This document shows, one piece after another, positions 18,669-26,476 of a stretch of DNA of 64,000 nucleotides; the stretch's first letter is position 1; each line of letters opens with the position of its first letter. The position numbers were made by a program, and so were the translations under genes. This DNA is from Mameliella sp. MMSF_3455 (GTDB taxonomy: Bacteria > Pseudomonadota > Alphaproteobacteria > Rhodobacterales > Rhodobacteraceae), in NCBI RefSeq assembly GCF_030733205.1, contig NZ_JASHJL010000010.1:86801-150800 (forward strand), in the 5' to 3' direction. The notes beneath the pieces are model-generated. The model was given only the letters and a program-made list of their open reading frames with translations. It had not been told where the DNA came from and made no database searches.

Positions 18669-18826
18669 GCCAACCATATAATCGCGTCGTGCCCGGGCTT
18701 GGAAGCGGTGCGGGCCGTAACCGGCGCGATTTAAGGCCTTTTGCACGGATGTTGGGCGGGCTGGGGTCTTTCCCCCGGGCTGGACCCACAGTAGGACGGA
18801 CCGGCGCAACCGCGGGAGGCCCGGAG

Positions 18827-19303
18827 ATGGCAGAGGAAGAACTGGCACGCATCACGACATCCGCATCGCGCCGGGTGATCGGGGTCGTCTCGATGCTGGG
18901 CCTGGGTGGCCTGATGCTGTGGATGGCCTTCATGACGGCGGGAATGGCGCTGGGCTGGAAGGTCGTGCTGATTGCGCTGGGCGCGGGGGCGCTCTGGGCG
19001 GGGCAGGTGATGTGGCAGGCGACGGGGCATTCCCTGATCCTCACCGAAGACGCGCTGACCGACAGCGACGGCACCGTGGTGGCCCGTCTGGACGAGATCG
19101 AGAAGGTCGACCGCGGCATGTTTGCGATGAAGCCGTCGAACGGATTCATCATCATTCTCAAGGAACCGGGGAGCCGCGTCTGGCGGCTGGGCCTTTGGTG
19201 GCGGCTGGGCCGCAGGGTGGCCATTGGCGGCGTCACCGCCGCCTCGCAGACAAAGCCGGTGGCCGATATCATGATCCACCTGCTGAGCCAGCGAAAGAGC
19301 TGA
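18827..19303 (+). CDS. Small membrane protein of unknown function
   Basis: This 158-residue protein has two adjacent hydrophobic segments (about residues 15-36 and 40-60, with VSMLGLGGLMLWMAFM) and a soluble C-terminal half. That half resembles a bacterial PH-like beta domain (ILTEDALTDSDGTVVARLDEIEKVD). I cannot name it. The ATG at 18827 has CGGGAGG about 10 bases upstream. It is divergent from the sugar phosphorylase across ~158 bases and convergent with the TadE-like gene to its right, from which a strong two-way hairpin separates it. It appears to be a single-gene unit. Confidence 0.7.
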   Translation: MAEEELARITTSASRRVIGVVSMLGLGGLMLWMAFMTAGMALGWKVVLIALGAGALWAGQVMWQATGHSLILTEDALTDSDGTVVARLDEIEKVDRGMFAMKPSNGFIIILKEPGSRVWRLGLWWRLGRRVAIGGVTAASQTKPVADIMIHLLSQRKS

Positions 19304-19313
19304 TCGGATAGCG

Positions 19314-19343
19314 AAGGGGCCACGGCAGATGCCGCGGCCCCTT
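19314..19343. terminator. Bidirectional terminator hairpin
   Basis: A 13-bp stem with a single A/G mismatch (AAGGGGCCACGGC against GCCGCGGCCCCTT) and a 4-base loop lies between two convergent genes, ending 26 bases before the tadE stop codon. AA on the left and TT on the right let it serve both strands. Confidence 0.7.
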
Positions 19344-19369
19344 GCTCTTCGGACAACCGATTGGGGTAA

Positions 19370-19921
19370 TCAGGCCGGCTGCTCGAAGACGACTTGCGGT
19401 GCGTAGCGCGGGCGCGTGAAACTGTAGGTGCGGATCTCGAAAGTATCGAGGCCGACGCTGAACACCGGGCTGTAGTTGTCCCATGTCTCGACCAGGATCA
19501 GCTGTTCACCGTTGACGCCGGACGGCAGCTTGTCTGCATAGGCCGCGAGGTCCGCGTCTGCGAGACTGGGATAGTCGCCGCGTTGCTGCGACCAGCTCAC
19601 CCGCCAACCGCCATGGCTTTCGCTGTATTGCACGATCGTGATGCGCAGGTCGCTCTCGGCGCCGCTGGTCTTGGTCAGGTTGCGCAGGAGGTGGCGGGCA
19701 TTGGTCAGGTAATCCGGCGTGATCGCCCCGGTCTCGCGGGACAGCATGTCACCGATGACGTAGTTGGCCTTCTGGTTGACCGCTTGCTGTCGGAAGGCGT
19801 CGAAATAGGTCCATCCGACACCGAACAGGAACAGCAGTGCGGGAAAGACGATCACTGCCTCGACGTTGACGAAGCCACGGGTGTCGCGCGCAAAGCGGGC
19901 AAGGAAAGCGGGAAGTCGCAT
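19370..19921 (-). CDS. TadE-like pilus/assembly protein (third gene of left module)
   Basis: This 183-residue protein has one N-terminal membrane anchor (VEAVIVFPALLFLFGVGWTYF, about residues 19-40). It is preceded by a charged FARDTRG stretch with the Gly-x-x-x-x-Glu pattern (GFVNVEA) of TadE/TadF pseudopilin-like proteins. The rest is extracytoplasmic. It is the third gene of a leftward tadG-tadE-tadE set, 12 bases after the second gene. It is a clear paralogue of the gene at 28857-29417: both share RF-A-DTRG, an SRET motif and a C-terminal TRPR(Y/F)AP. Role in Flp/Tad-type surface structures is inferred from family; no Tad secretion ATPase or pilin is in the window. Confidence 0.78.
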   Translation of the reverse strand: MRLPAFLARFARDTRGFVNVEAVIVFPALLFLFGVGWTYFDAFRQQAVNQKANYVIGDMLSRETGAITPDYLTNARHLLRNLTKTSGAESDLRITIVQYSESHGGWRVSWSQQRGDYPSLADADLAAYADKLPSGVNGEQLILVETWDNYSPVFSVGLDTFEIRTYSFTRPRYAPQVVFEQPA

Positions 19922-19933
19922 GGCTGGATCTCC

Positions 19934-20467
19934 TCAGCTGGGCTCGTAGACGAAGGCAGAGGTCGACACGATGGCGGTATAGCCCTCGGTGTCCTTGGGC
20001 AGGCTGGCGTTCAGCGTCGACGCGGGTGTCAGTGGGCGGAACTTGTAGCAGGCGCGCAGGAACATCATCTGGCCTCCGGCCCCGTGACTGAAATTGCGCT
20101 GGGGCGTCGCCTCCTGGCTGATGTCCGCGCAATCGGCCGAGGCCGGCGGGGCGACGTAGTTGCGCATGTCCAGCGGGATCATTTCCAGGTGCAGCGTCTC
20201 GTTGCAGCCGGGCAGGACCGTGGTCTTGGCACAGATCGATGCCTTGAGCGCGTCATGGCTGGGCGCGGTCACGCCGATCTTGAGTTCGCGCACGGACTGG
20301 TCCAGGGCGCGCTCCAATTGGGTGTGGCGCACGGTGATCATGCCGATTTCGACCGCCGAGACGATGATGGCCACGAACAGCGGCACCCAGAGGGCGTAGG
20401 GGACAACCGCGTTGCCGGCCTCGTCGGACCAGAAGCGGCGCAGGGCGGGACAGGACGCGCGGGTCAT
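19934..20467 (-). CDS. TadE-like protein (second gene of left module)
   Basis: This 177-residue protein has a single N-terminal membrane helix (VPYALWVPLFVAIIVSAVEIG, about 21-41) after FWSDEAGNA, the usual TadE-like start. Four cysteines are spread through the periplasmic part (ICAKT, LPGC, SADC, RACYKF) and could form disulfides. Its ATG overlaps the TadG stop by four bases (ATGA). The gene at 28315-28851 is its paralogue: both have the same cysteine pattern, a shared QMM-LRAC-K and the LPKD-(E/Q)GY ending. The two genes also have the same coupling to the preceding tadG. Confidence 0.78.
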   Translation of the reverse strand: MTRASCPALRRFWSDEAGNAVVPYALWVPLFVAIIVSAVEIGMITVRHTQLERALDQSVRELKIGVTAPSHDALKASICAKTTVLPGCNETLHLEMIPLDMRNYVAPPASADCADISQEATPQRNFSHGAGGQMMFLRACYKFRPLTPASTLNASLPKDTEGYTAIVSTSAFVYEPS

Positions 20468-22497
20468 TGGGTCAGCCTCAGTTGGGTGATGGTCTGCGCT
20501 ATACCTGCGAAGGTGTCATGCAGGTCGGCGCCTTCGACATCGAAGAAATGCGCGGGCGAGGAGGCGCAGTTCGACATGGCCTCCAGGCCGCGCGAGGGGG
20601 CTTCGAAACCGATTGCAAAAACCACGATCCCCTGCGCCTTGGCGGAGTCGCAGATCGCGTCCAGCCGCGCATCGGCGCTGTTGGGGCCGGCCACCACCTC
20701 GTAAGGCTGCGAGATCGTATGGTATCGCGCGTTGCTGATGAAACCGTGGTTGACCGGCTGAGAGAAAAGGTAGCTTGCCGCGGCCTGCGTCCCGAACCGG
20801 TCGTAGAGTTCGATGTAATTCAGTTCGTGGACGTGATCCGGATCGCCACCAACCCCGTCAACCGTGGACTGGTATCGTTCGGACCAGTCGCTTGCCGTGC
20901 GGGTCCAGTAGTATTTCGCGATCTCTGTGCCGGTTGACCAGCTTGTGAAATCGAAGGTCGAATAGTTGTAGGTGCGTCCCGGGATCGTCTCGTGGTTCAT
21001 GACCGGTCCCAAATCGGGCAGGGAACCATTGGTGTCGTTGTTCACCCCGTAGTAAAGCGAAGTCCTGCCAGCCTTGACCGACGCGCCCATGAATTGCGCG
21101 CTGTCGGTCAGATCAGCGTCTGTCGCGATCAGGGTCGCGATTGCACCTTCAAGGAAATCGTCAACGTCCTTCGGGCCCCCGTCCGGGAAGCCTTCGATCT
21201 TGTGCGCGATGTCATGAATTCCGTCGTTGTTCGTGTCGAAGTAGAACACGACGTTCGAAATGTCTTTCGAATAGGTCGGGAAGTAGTCGGTGATATCCGT
21301 GCTGCTACTGTAGCGTTCCAGGCGGACCGAGTAGTCATCGTCTGCGAATGTCTCTGTGCCCTTGGTGTTGACCCAGACGCCGGTCATAGCGCCGGGATCC
21401 TTCATGGTTTCGGGCAGGTCGAATTGCGTGGTGTTTTCCCCATCCGTCATCACGACGATGTATTTCATCGTGTTGTTCACGTCGAAATCCACGGGGCGCG
21501 CGGCATTGGACACGGCGACAAGGCCATCGTCGGCCATTGCCTGAACCGCCGGGCGGGCTGCGGGATCAAGCAGTGCGGTGCCCCATTTCATGCCCACGTC
21601 GATTGCCGTATTGCCCCAGGCCTCGAGCGCGGCGATCTGCGTCTTCAGCTGGGTGGCATCGGAACTGTGCGGCACAATCGCGGCGTTGTCGCCATCGCGA
21701 CACCACTGATAGGGGGTGTGGCCTCCGGCGGTCGAGCGTGAATAGGGGTCGAAATGGCCGACCTGTTGCAATGGTGTGTCGGGGGCAAGTGCCGTCGTCG
21801 CAAAGGAGGCCGCGGAGAACTCGGCGCAGGCCGAATGGAAATGCTGGCGGTCCAGTGCGAAATACTGCGATACCGTGGCACCCATGTTGACGGTCGCGTT
21901 GTAGGGAATGACCGAGATCGAAACCCCCGTGTCGGTTCCGGGCGGCATCAGGATGTTGACGAACTCCTGTGCGGCGTCGCGCAGGTTGTCGATCTTGCTG
22001 TTTCTGCCCATCGACCCCGACACGTCGAGCACCATCGAGATTTCCAGGTTGGAACTGTAATGCTCGGCTGCGGCAAGGCCGGAAGAGTCCAGCGAATCCA
22101 CGCCGATCAGTGACATGAAACCGGATTGGATCGATGCCTCGCCCCTTGCCGCCACGCGTTTCGAAGACAGGTCCTGTTCGATCTGCACCGTGGTCAGCGC
22201 GTCGCCCAACCCCATGACCGTGAGATAGTCGCGGACGACGGTCTCGGGCGCTTGCACGTTGTCGAGGTTGGCGGCGGCCAGAACCGCGCGGTCAAGCGTG
22301 TTCTGGACCTTGGTGCGCTTCAGTTCGGCATGCATCATGTCGACGCCGACGCCCCCGAAGATCATCATGACCAGCGATCCGACGATCGCGAGGTAGGACA
22401 TGTTGCCGGATGTGTCGGCGGCAAAGCGGCGAAGCTCGTTTCGCAGGCCGGCGCCGCACGACGCGAGCGCCGTGAGGCTGGTGGTTGATCTAAACAT
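20464..22497 (-). CDS. TadG-like VWA-domain protein with inserted module (TadG-1)
   Basis: This 677-residue protein has a TadE-type N-terminal anchor (about residues 33-56) followed by a von Willebrand factor A domain. The metal site DxSxS is Asp158-Ser160-Ser162 (MVLDVSGSMG), and VVMTDGENTTQF is at about 347-358. After that motif comes a 109-residue module (412-520) that opens with a calcium-loop-like DTNNDGIHD. The protein then continues to a C-terminal CASSPAHFFDVEGADL segment. Such proteins sit on the outside of the inner membrane in Tad systems. I chose the ATG at 22497 with GAAAGG upstream. First gene of the leftward module and divergent from gdhA. Confidence 0.82.
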   Translation of the reverse strand: MFRSTTSLTALASCGAGLRNELRRFAADTSGNMSYLAIVGSLVMMIFGGVGVDMMHAELKRTKVQNTLDRAVLAAANLDNVQAPETVVRDYLTVMGLGDALTTVQIEQDLSSKRVAARGEASIQSGFMSLIGVDSLDSSGLAAAEHYSSNLEISMVLDVSGSMGRNSKIDNLRDAAQEFVNILMPPGTDTGVSISVIPYNATVNMGATVSQYFALDRQHFHSACAEFSAASFATTALAPDTPLQQVGHFDPYSRSTAGGHTPYQWCRDGDNAAIVPHSSDATQLKTQIAALEAWGNTAIDVGMKWGTALLDPAARPAVQAMADDGLVAVSNAARPVDFDVNNTMKYIVVMTDGENTTQFDLPETMKDPGAMTGVWVNTKGTETFADDDYSVRLERYSSSTDITDYFPTYSKDISNVVFYFDTNNDGIHDIAHKIEGFPDGGPKDVDDFLEGAIATLIATDADLTDSAQFMGASVKAGRTSLYYGVNNDTNGSLPDLGPVMNHETIPGRTYNYSTFDFTSWSTGTEIAKYYWTRTASDWSERYQSTVDGVGGDPDHVHELNYIELYDRFGTQAAASYLFSQPVNHGFISNARYHTISQPYEVVAGPNSADARLDAICDSAKAQGIVVFAIGFEAPSRGLEAMSNCASSPAHFFDVEGADLHDTFAGIAQTITQLRLTQ
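20938..21264 (-). repeat. Shared ~109-residue module in TadG-1 (placed after TDGEN)
   Basis: Codons 412-520 of TadG-1. The module begins ISNVVFYFDTNNDGIHD, continues with AHKIEGFP and DVDDF, then KAGRTSLYYG, DLGP and IPG, and ends FDFTSW. The same ordered set of motifs occurs in the other two TadG proteins at a different place in the chain. Confidence 0.8.
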
Positions 22498-22849
22498 TCG
22501 GACACCTTTCAACCGGGTCGCCACGGCAGCCCCGGAACGCCGTGGACGGATCAGATTTGATGACAATTTTATGCCATTTCAAAATGGCCAAACTTGGGCG
22601 GTCGTGGTCGAGTTTTCCTTGAACTCAAGGGGTTGGCGGGACAGTGCGAGGCGGCTTTGTGGCATTGTTTCACCTGGGCCGACGATGGTCCCGCAGGGGT
22701 TGTGGCAGGCGCTGCGGGCGACTCGGTCAAATCCGGGGTTGGGACACGGCCCATGCCGGGCTAGGCTGATCCTGCGTGCTCCCGTCAAGAGGAGCCATGC
22801 GCGCGGGGTGCGGCGCGCCCCGCGCGGACACTGGAAAGGAAGGAAACCC
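22498..22849. other. Divergent intergenic region tadG-1 / gdhA
   Basis: These 352 bases hold no gene that I can support. Three inverted repeats are visible. The first is GCCATTT-CA-AAATGGC at 22573-22588, operator-like and AT-rich. The second is CCTTG-AACT-CAAGG at 22617-22630. The third is a GC hairpin GCGCGGGG / CCCCGCGC at 22801-22825, just ahead of the gdhA ribosome site. Promoters for both directions must lie here, but no clear -35/-10 pair stands out. Confidence 0.5.
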
Positions 22850-24304
22850 ATGTCCGTCGTTACCGAGCGGCCCGCCGTGCCGTCCAATGAGCCGACCTTC
22901 AGACAGTCAGTCGATCTTATGTTCAACCGCGCGGTTGCGCTGATGGACCTTCCGCCCGGCCTGGAGGAAAAGATCAGGGTGTGCAACGCCACCTACACGG
23001 TCCGCTTCGGCGTGCGGCTGCGGGGCAAGATCCAGACGTTTACCGGCTATCGCTCGGTGCACTCGGAACACATGGAGCCGGTCAAGGGCGGCATCCGTTT
23101 CGCCCCCGAGGTCAACCAGGACGAGGTCGAGGCCCTGGCCGCACTGATGACCTATAAATGTGCCCTGGTCGAAACGCCGTTCGGCGGGTCCAAGGGCGGG
23201 CTTTGCGTCGATCCCCGCCAATACGACGAGCATGAGCTGGAGCAGATCACCCGGCGCTTTGCCTATGAGCTGATCAAGCGGGACCTGATCAATCCCTCGC
23301 AGAACGTGCCCGCGCCCGACATGGGCACCAGCGAGCGCGAGATGGCCTGGATCGCCGACCAGTACCGGCGCATGCATACCACCGACATCAACGGCAACGC
23401 CTGTGTCACCGGCAAGCCGACCAATGCCGGCGGTATCCAGGGCCGGACAGAGGCCACCGGTCGCGGCGTGCAATACGCGCTGCGCGAGTTCTTTCGCCAT
23501 ACCGAGGACAAGGCCAAGGCGGGGCTTGCGGGCACGCTGGACGGCAAGCGCATCGTCGTCCAGGGGCTGGGCAACGTGGGTTTCCACGCCGCCAAGTTCC
23601 TGCAGGAGGAAGACGGCGCCCGGATCACCGGTATCATCGAGAGGGACGGGGCGCTGTTCAATCCAGACGGGCTGGACGTGCAATCGGTGCGTGACTGGAT
23701 CGTCCGTCATGGTGGAGTGACGGGCTATCCGGACGCCAATCATACCGCCGAGGGCGCACAGGTGCTGGAAGCGGAATGCGACATCCTTATCCCGGCCGCG
23801 CTGGAAGGGGTCATCAACCTTGGCAACGCGCATAACATCAAGGCCTCGCTGATCATCGAGGCCGCGAACGGCCCGATCACTGCCGGGGCCGATGACATCC
23901 TGCGTGAAAGGGGCGTCGTCATCATTCCCGACATGTACGCCAACGCCGGTGGTGTGACGGTGTCCTATTTCGAATGGGTCAAGAACCTGAGTCACATCCG
24001 CTTTGGCCGGATGCAGCGCCGCCAGGAAGAGGCCCGGCACGAGCTGATCGTGCGCGAGCTAGAGCGGTTGTCGGATCATTTGGGCGACAAGTGGTCAATG
24101 ACGCCGGACTTCAAGGCGCGCTACCTGCGCGGGGCGGACGAACTGGAACTGGTGCGCTCGGGGCTGGATGACACGATGCGTATCGCCTACCAGTCCATCA
24201 GCGAGGTCTGGCACAGCCGCAAGGATGTCACCGACCTGCGCACCGCCGCCTTCATCGTGGCCATCGACAGGGTTGCGGCCAGCTATCGCGCCAAGGGGCT
24301 CTGA
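22850..24304 (+). CDS. gdhA: Glutamate dehydrogenase (Glu/Leu/Phe/Val family)
   Basis: This 484-residue hexameric-type glutamate dehydrogenase interconverts glutamate and 2-oxoglutarate plus ammonia. Substrate-binding lysines are in MEPVKGGIRFAP and ALMTYKCALVETPFGGSKGG. The catalytic Asp is in NVPAPDMGTSE, and the nucleotide-binding GLGNVGFHAAKFL opens the Rossmann domain. I chose the ATG at 22850, preceded by GGAAAGGAAGG; the upstream open frame has no family similarity. It is a single gene with its own terminator, sitting between two mirror-image tad-like modules. NAD versus NADP use is not decided here. Confidence 0.94.
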   Translation: MSVVTERPAVPSNEPTFRQSVDLMFNRAVALMDLPPGLEEKIRVCNATYTVRFGVRLRGKIQTFTGYRSVHSEHMEPVKGGIRFAPEVNQDEVEALAALMTYKCALVETPFGGSKGGLCVDPRQYDEHELEQITRRFAYELIKRDLINPSQNVPAPDMGTSEREMAWIADQYRRMHTTDINGNACVTGKPTNAGGIQGRTEATGRGVQYALREFFRHTEDKAKAGLAGTLDGKRIVVQGLGNVGFHAAKFLQEEDGARITGIIERDGALFNPDGLDVQSVRDWIVRHGGVTGYPDANHTAEGAQVLEAECDILIPAALEGVINLGNAHNIKASLIIEAANGPITAGADDILRERGVVIIPDMYANAGGVTVSYFEWVKNLSHIRFGRMQRRQEEARHELIVRELERLSDHLGDKWSMTPDFKARYLRGADELELVRSGLDDTMRIAYQSISEVWHSRKDVTDLRTAAFIVAIDRVAASYRAKGL

Positions 24305-24322
24305 TCGCGGCAAATGCACCGC

Positions 24323-24349
24323 AAGGGGCGGCCGGATCGGTCGCCCTTT
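24323..24349 (+). terminator. Terminator after gdhA
   Basis: A hairpin (AAGGGGCGGCC / GGTCGCCCTTT, 11 pairs if two G-U pairs are allowed) begins 18 bases after the gdhA stop and ends in TTT. It is followed by the upstream region of TadG-2. Confidence 0.6.
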
Positions 24350-24496
24350 GTGATGAAAGCCGACCGAACTTGTAGAAAATCATCTTCTTAGGCCATTCTT
24401 CTGCCGCATTTCTGGCCGGAGGGTTGACCGAATCTTACTCGAAAACGGGTTCCGTTCCGCCGGTTTCGTTCCGTGCGGTCAAATCGGAGACCCAAG

Positions 24497-26308
24497 ATGG
24501 CAAGATTTGCATTCACGTCCCGCTCCCCCCTGCTGCGCGCCTCAAGCGCGATCGGACGTTTCGTCCGCGACGAGAGCGGCACCATCACCATCTATTCGGT
24601 CTACATCGCGCTGCTGGCCATGACGATCATGGGCGCCTCTGTCGATCTCATGCGGCAAGAAGCGTCGCGGGCGCGACTGCAGACGACACTGGACCGCGCG
24701 GTGCTGGCCGCCGCCGATCTGGACCAGTTCCAGGATCCGACCTTCGTGGTGAACGATTACGTCGCCAAGGCAGGGCTGGATTCGTTCGTCACCAGTATCA
24801 ATGTCACCCAGGGCCTGAACGAACGCACCGTCGGCGCCGATGCGGCGTCCAGCCTGTCGACCCTGTTCCTGCGCATGTCAGGCCGGGACGTTCTGCCCGC
24901 AAACGCGCTGGCCACTGCCGAGGAGCGCATCGCCAACGTCGAGATCAGCCTTGTGCTGGATATTTCCGGATCGATGCGCTGGAACGGTCGGCTGGACAAT
25001 CTCAAGCCGGCCGCCAAGAACTTTGTCCAGAAGGTCATGTCCGAAAGCGCCGAAAGCGTCACGACCCTGAACCTGATCCCCTTCGCGGGCCAGGTGAACC
25101 CGGGCGACGAGATGTTCGAGTATTTTCGCGGCGAGCGGCCTTCTGTCCCGGTGGTCGAACTCGAGGTGCCTGACGGCGGCACACCGGATTTCTTCCCGCC
25201 CTGGGAGCAGGCGATCTCGAACATCGTGATGTATTTTGACACGGACGGTGACGATATCTTTGACCGCGCGCACAAGATCCAAGGGTTCCCCGAAGACGCG
25301 CCGCGCGACGTCGATGAGTTTTTTCGCGGTGCCGTGGCCGAGGCGGTTTCACGGGACTGGCGACTGTCGTCCTCCAGCGAGTTTCTGGGCATCTCGATCA
25401 AGGGGGGCACACAAACCACCAGGTATTTCACGGTGCGGGGCGATTCCAACGGACCCTTGTCCGACCTTGGTCCCACCAAGAACAAGGGCAAGATCCCCGG
25501 GACGGAAGTGTCCTATGGGTCGATCGACTTCGAGAGTTGGGAGGCGTCCTACGACGGCCCGGGCGCGGCGCAGGGGCTGGCCGAGATCAATATCAACATG
25601 CCGTCCAGCTGCATCGAGATCGACAGCTTCGAATTCGCCAATTCCAACCTGCCCGTGTCAGACGAATACGTTCCCCATTTTCATCACTGGGACACTGCGC
25701 CGGATGTGATGGACTGGGGATGGTGCCCCGAGGACGACACCGCGATCCAGTACTACTCGGCCGATCCGGCCGGCCTGCAGCAATTCATCGACGACATCCG
25801 GATGCATGACGGTACGGGTGCGCAATTCGGCATGAAATACGCGCTGGCGTTGCTGGATCCGACGACGCGCGATGCGGTCAGCCACCTGATTTCCGAAGGC
25901 GTGATCGAGGCCCGCTTTCAGGGGCGGCCGATCGACTGGAACGACCCGGAGACCGAGAAATACATCGTCCTGATGACCGATGGTCAGATCACCGACCAGT
26001 TCCGCCCCAACAATCCCTACGCGCCGATCAATGGTGAGGTGGAATTGCTGAACCAGGGCGCGGCCAGCTATCACGTCCGCACCGGACGTGCGTCCAACCT
26101 GGCCAATTTCTACCAGCAATGCGACCTGGCGCGCGAACGGGGGGTCACGGTCTTTACCATCGCTTTCGAGACCACGGTCGCAGCGGCAGAGGAAATGCGG
26201 CTTTGCGCCTCGTCCGACAGCCATTTCTTCCATGTCCACGGCTCCGAGATCATCGATGCCTTTGACAGTATCGCTCGCCAGATAAACAACCTGAGGCTGA
26301 TCCAATGA
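24497..26308 (+). CDS. TadG-like VWA-domain protein with inserted module (TadG-2)
   Basis: This 603-residue protein has a TadE-type membrane anchor (IYSVYIALLAMTIMGASVDL, about 34-53) and a VWA domain. The MIDAS motif is Asp155-Ser157-Ser159 (LVLDISGSMRW), and the LMTDGQ motif comes at about 492-497. A 110-residue module lies at 239-348, between the first part of the VWA fold and TDGQ, which is the opposite order from TadG-1. Calcium-loop-like DTDGDDIFD is within the module. The protein ends with CASSDSHFFHVHGSEI and NNLRLIQ. GGAGA stands 8 bases before the ATG. It is a tandem paralogue of TadG-3 and probably acts at the cell surface with the TadE-like proteins downstream. Confidence 0.82.
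   Translation: MARFAFTSRSPLLRASSAIGRFVRDESGTITIYSVYIALLAMTIMGASVDLMRQEASRARLQTTLDRAVLAAADLDQFQDPTFVVNDYVAKAGLDSFVTSINVTQGLNERTVGADAASSLSTLFLRMSGRDVLPANALATAEERIANVEISLVLDISGSMRWNGRLDNLKPAAKNFVQKVMSESAESVTTLNLIPFAGQVNPGDEMFEYFRGERPSVPVVELEVPDGGTPDFFPPWEQAISNIVMYFDTDGDDIFDRAHKIQGFPEDAPRDVDEFFRGAVAEAVSRDWRLSSSSEFLGISIKGGTQTTRYFTVRGDSNGPLSDLGPTKNKGKIPGTEVSYGSIDFESWEASYDGPGAAQGLAEININMPSSCIEIDSFEFANSNLPVSDEYVPHFHHWDTAPDVMDWGWCPEDDTAIQYYSADPAGLQQFIDDIRMHDGTGAQFGMKYALALLDPTTRDAVSHLISEGVIEARFQGRPIDWNDPETEKYIVLMTDGQITDQFRPNNPYAPINGEVELLNQGAASYHVRTGRASNLANFYQQCDLARERGVTVFTIAFETTVAAAEEMRLCASSDSHFFHVHGSEIIDAFDSIARQINNLRLIQ
25211..25540 (+). repeat. Shared 110-residue module in TadG-2 (placed before TDGQ)
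   Basis: Codons 239-348. Motif order is AISNIVMYFDTDGDDIFD, AHKIQGFP, DVDEF, IKGGTQTTRYF, DLGP, KIPG and IDFESW. It has exactly the same length (330 bases) as the TadG-3 copy and one codon more than the TadG-1 copy. Confidence 0.8.
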
Positions 26309-26476
26309 CATGGGGTGCTGAACCTGAGGGTGGTGTCACCTATTCATTTGGATATGCCGAAGCAGCAATACCACGGAAAAAATCCAAGACTGTACCGGTT
26401 TGCGCCTCAATACAGGCACAATTGTTAACCATTCCCTACTGCGGCCAGAAAGGCCTGTCGAAGTGGGAGAATGGTC

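Noticed and set aside
22801..22825. GC hairpin before gdhA as a riboswitch
   Set aside because: A simple 8-bp GC stem in a GC-rich leader, with no conserved aptamer pattern; recorded only as an inverted repeat.
24424..25173. Arg/Gly/Pro-rich frame overlapping the start of TadG-2
   Set aside because: It is the +1 shadow of the VWA protein; composition is typical of an out-of-frame translation.
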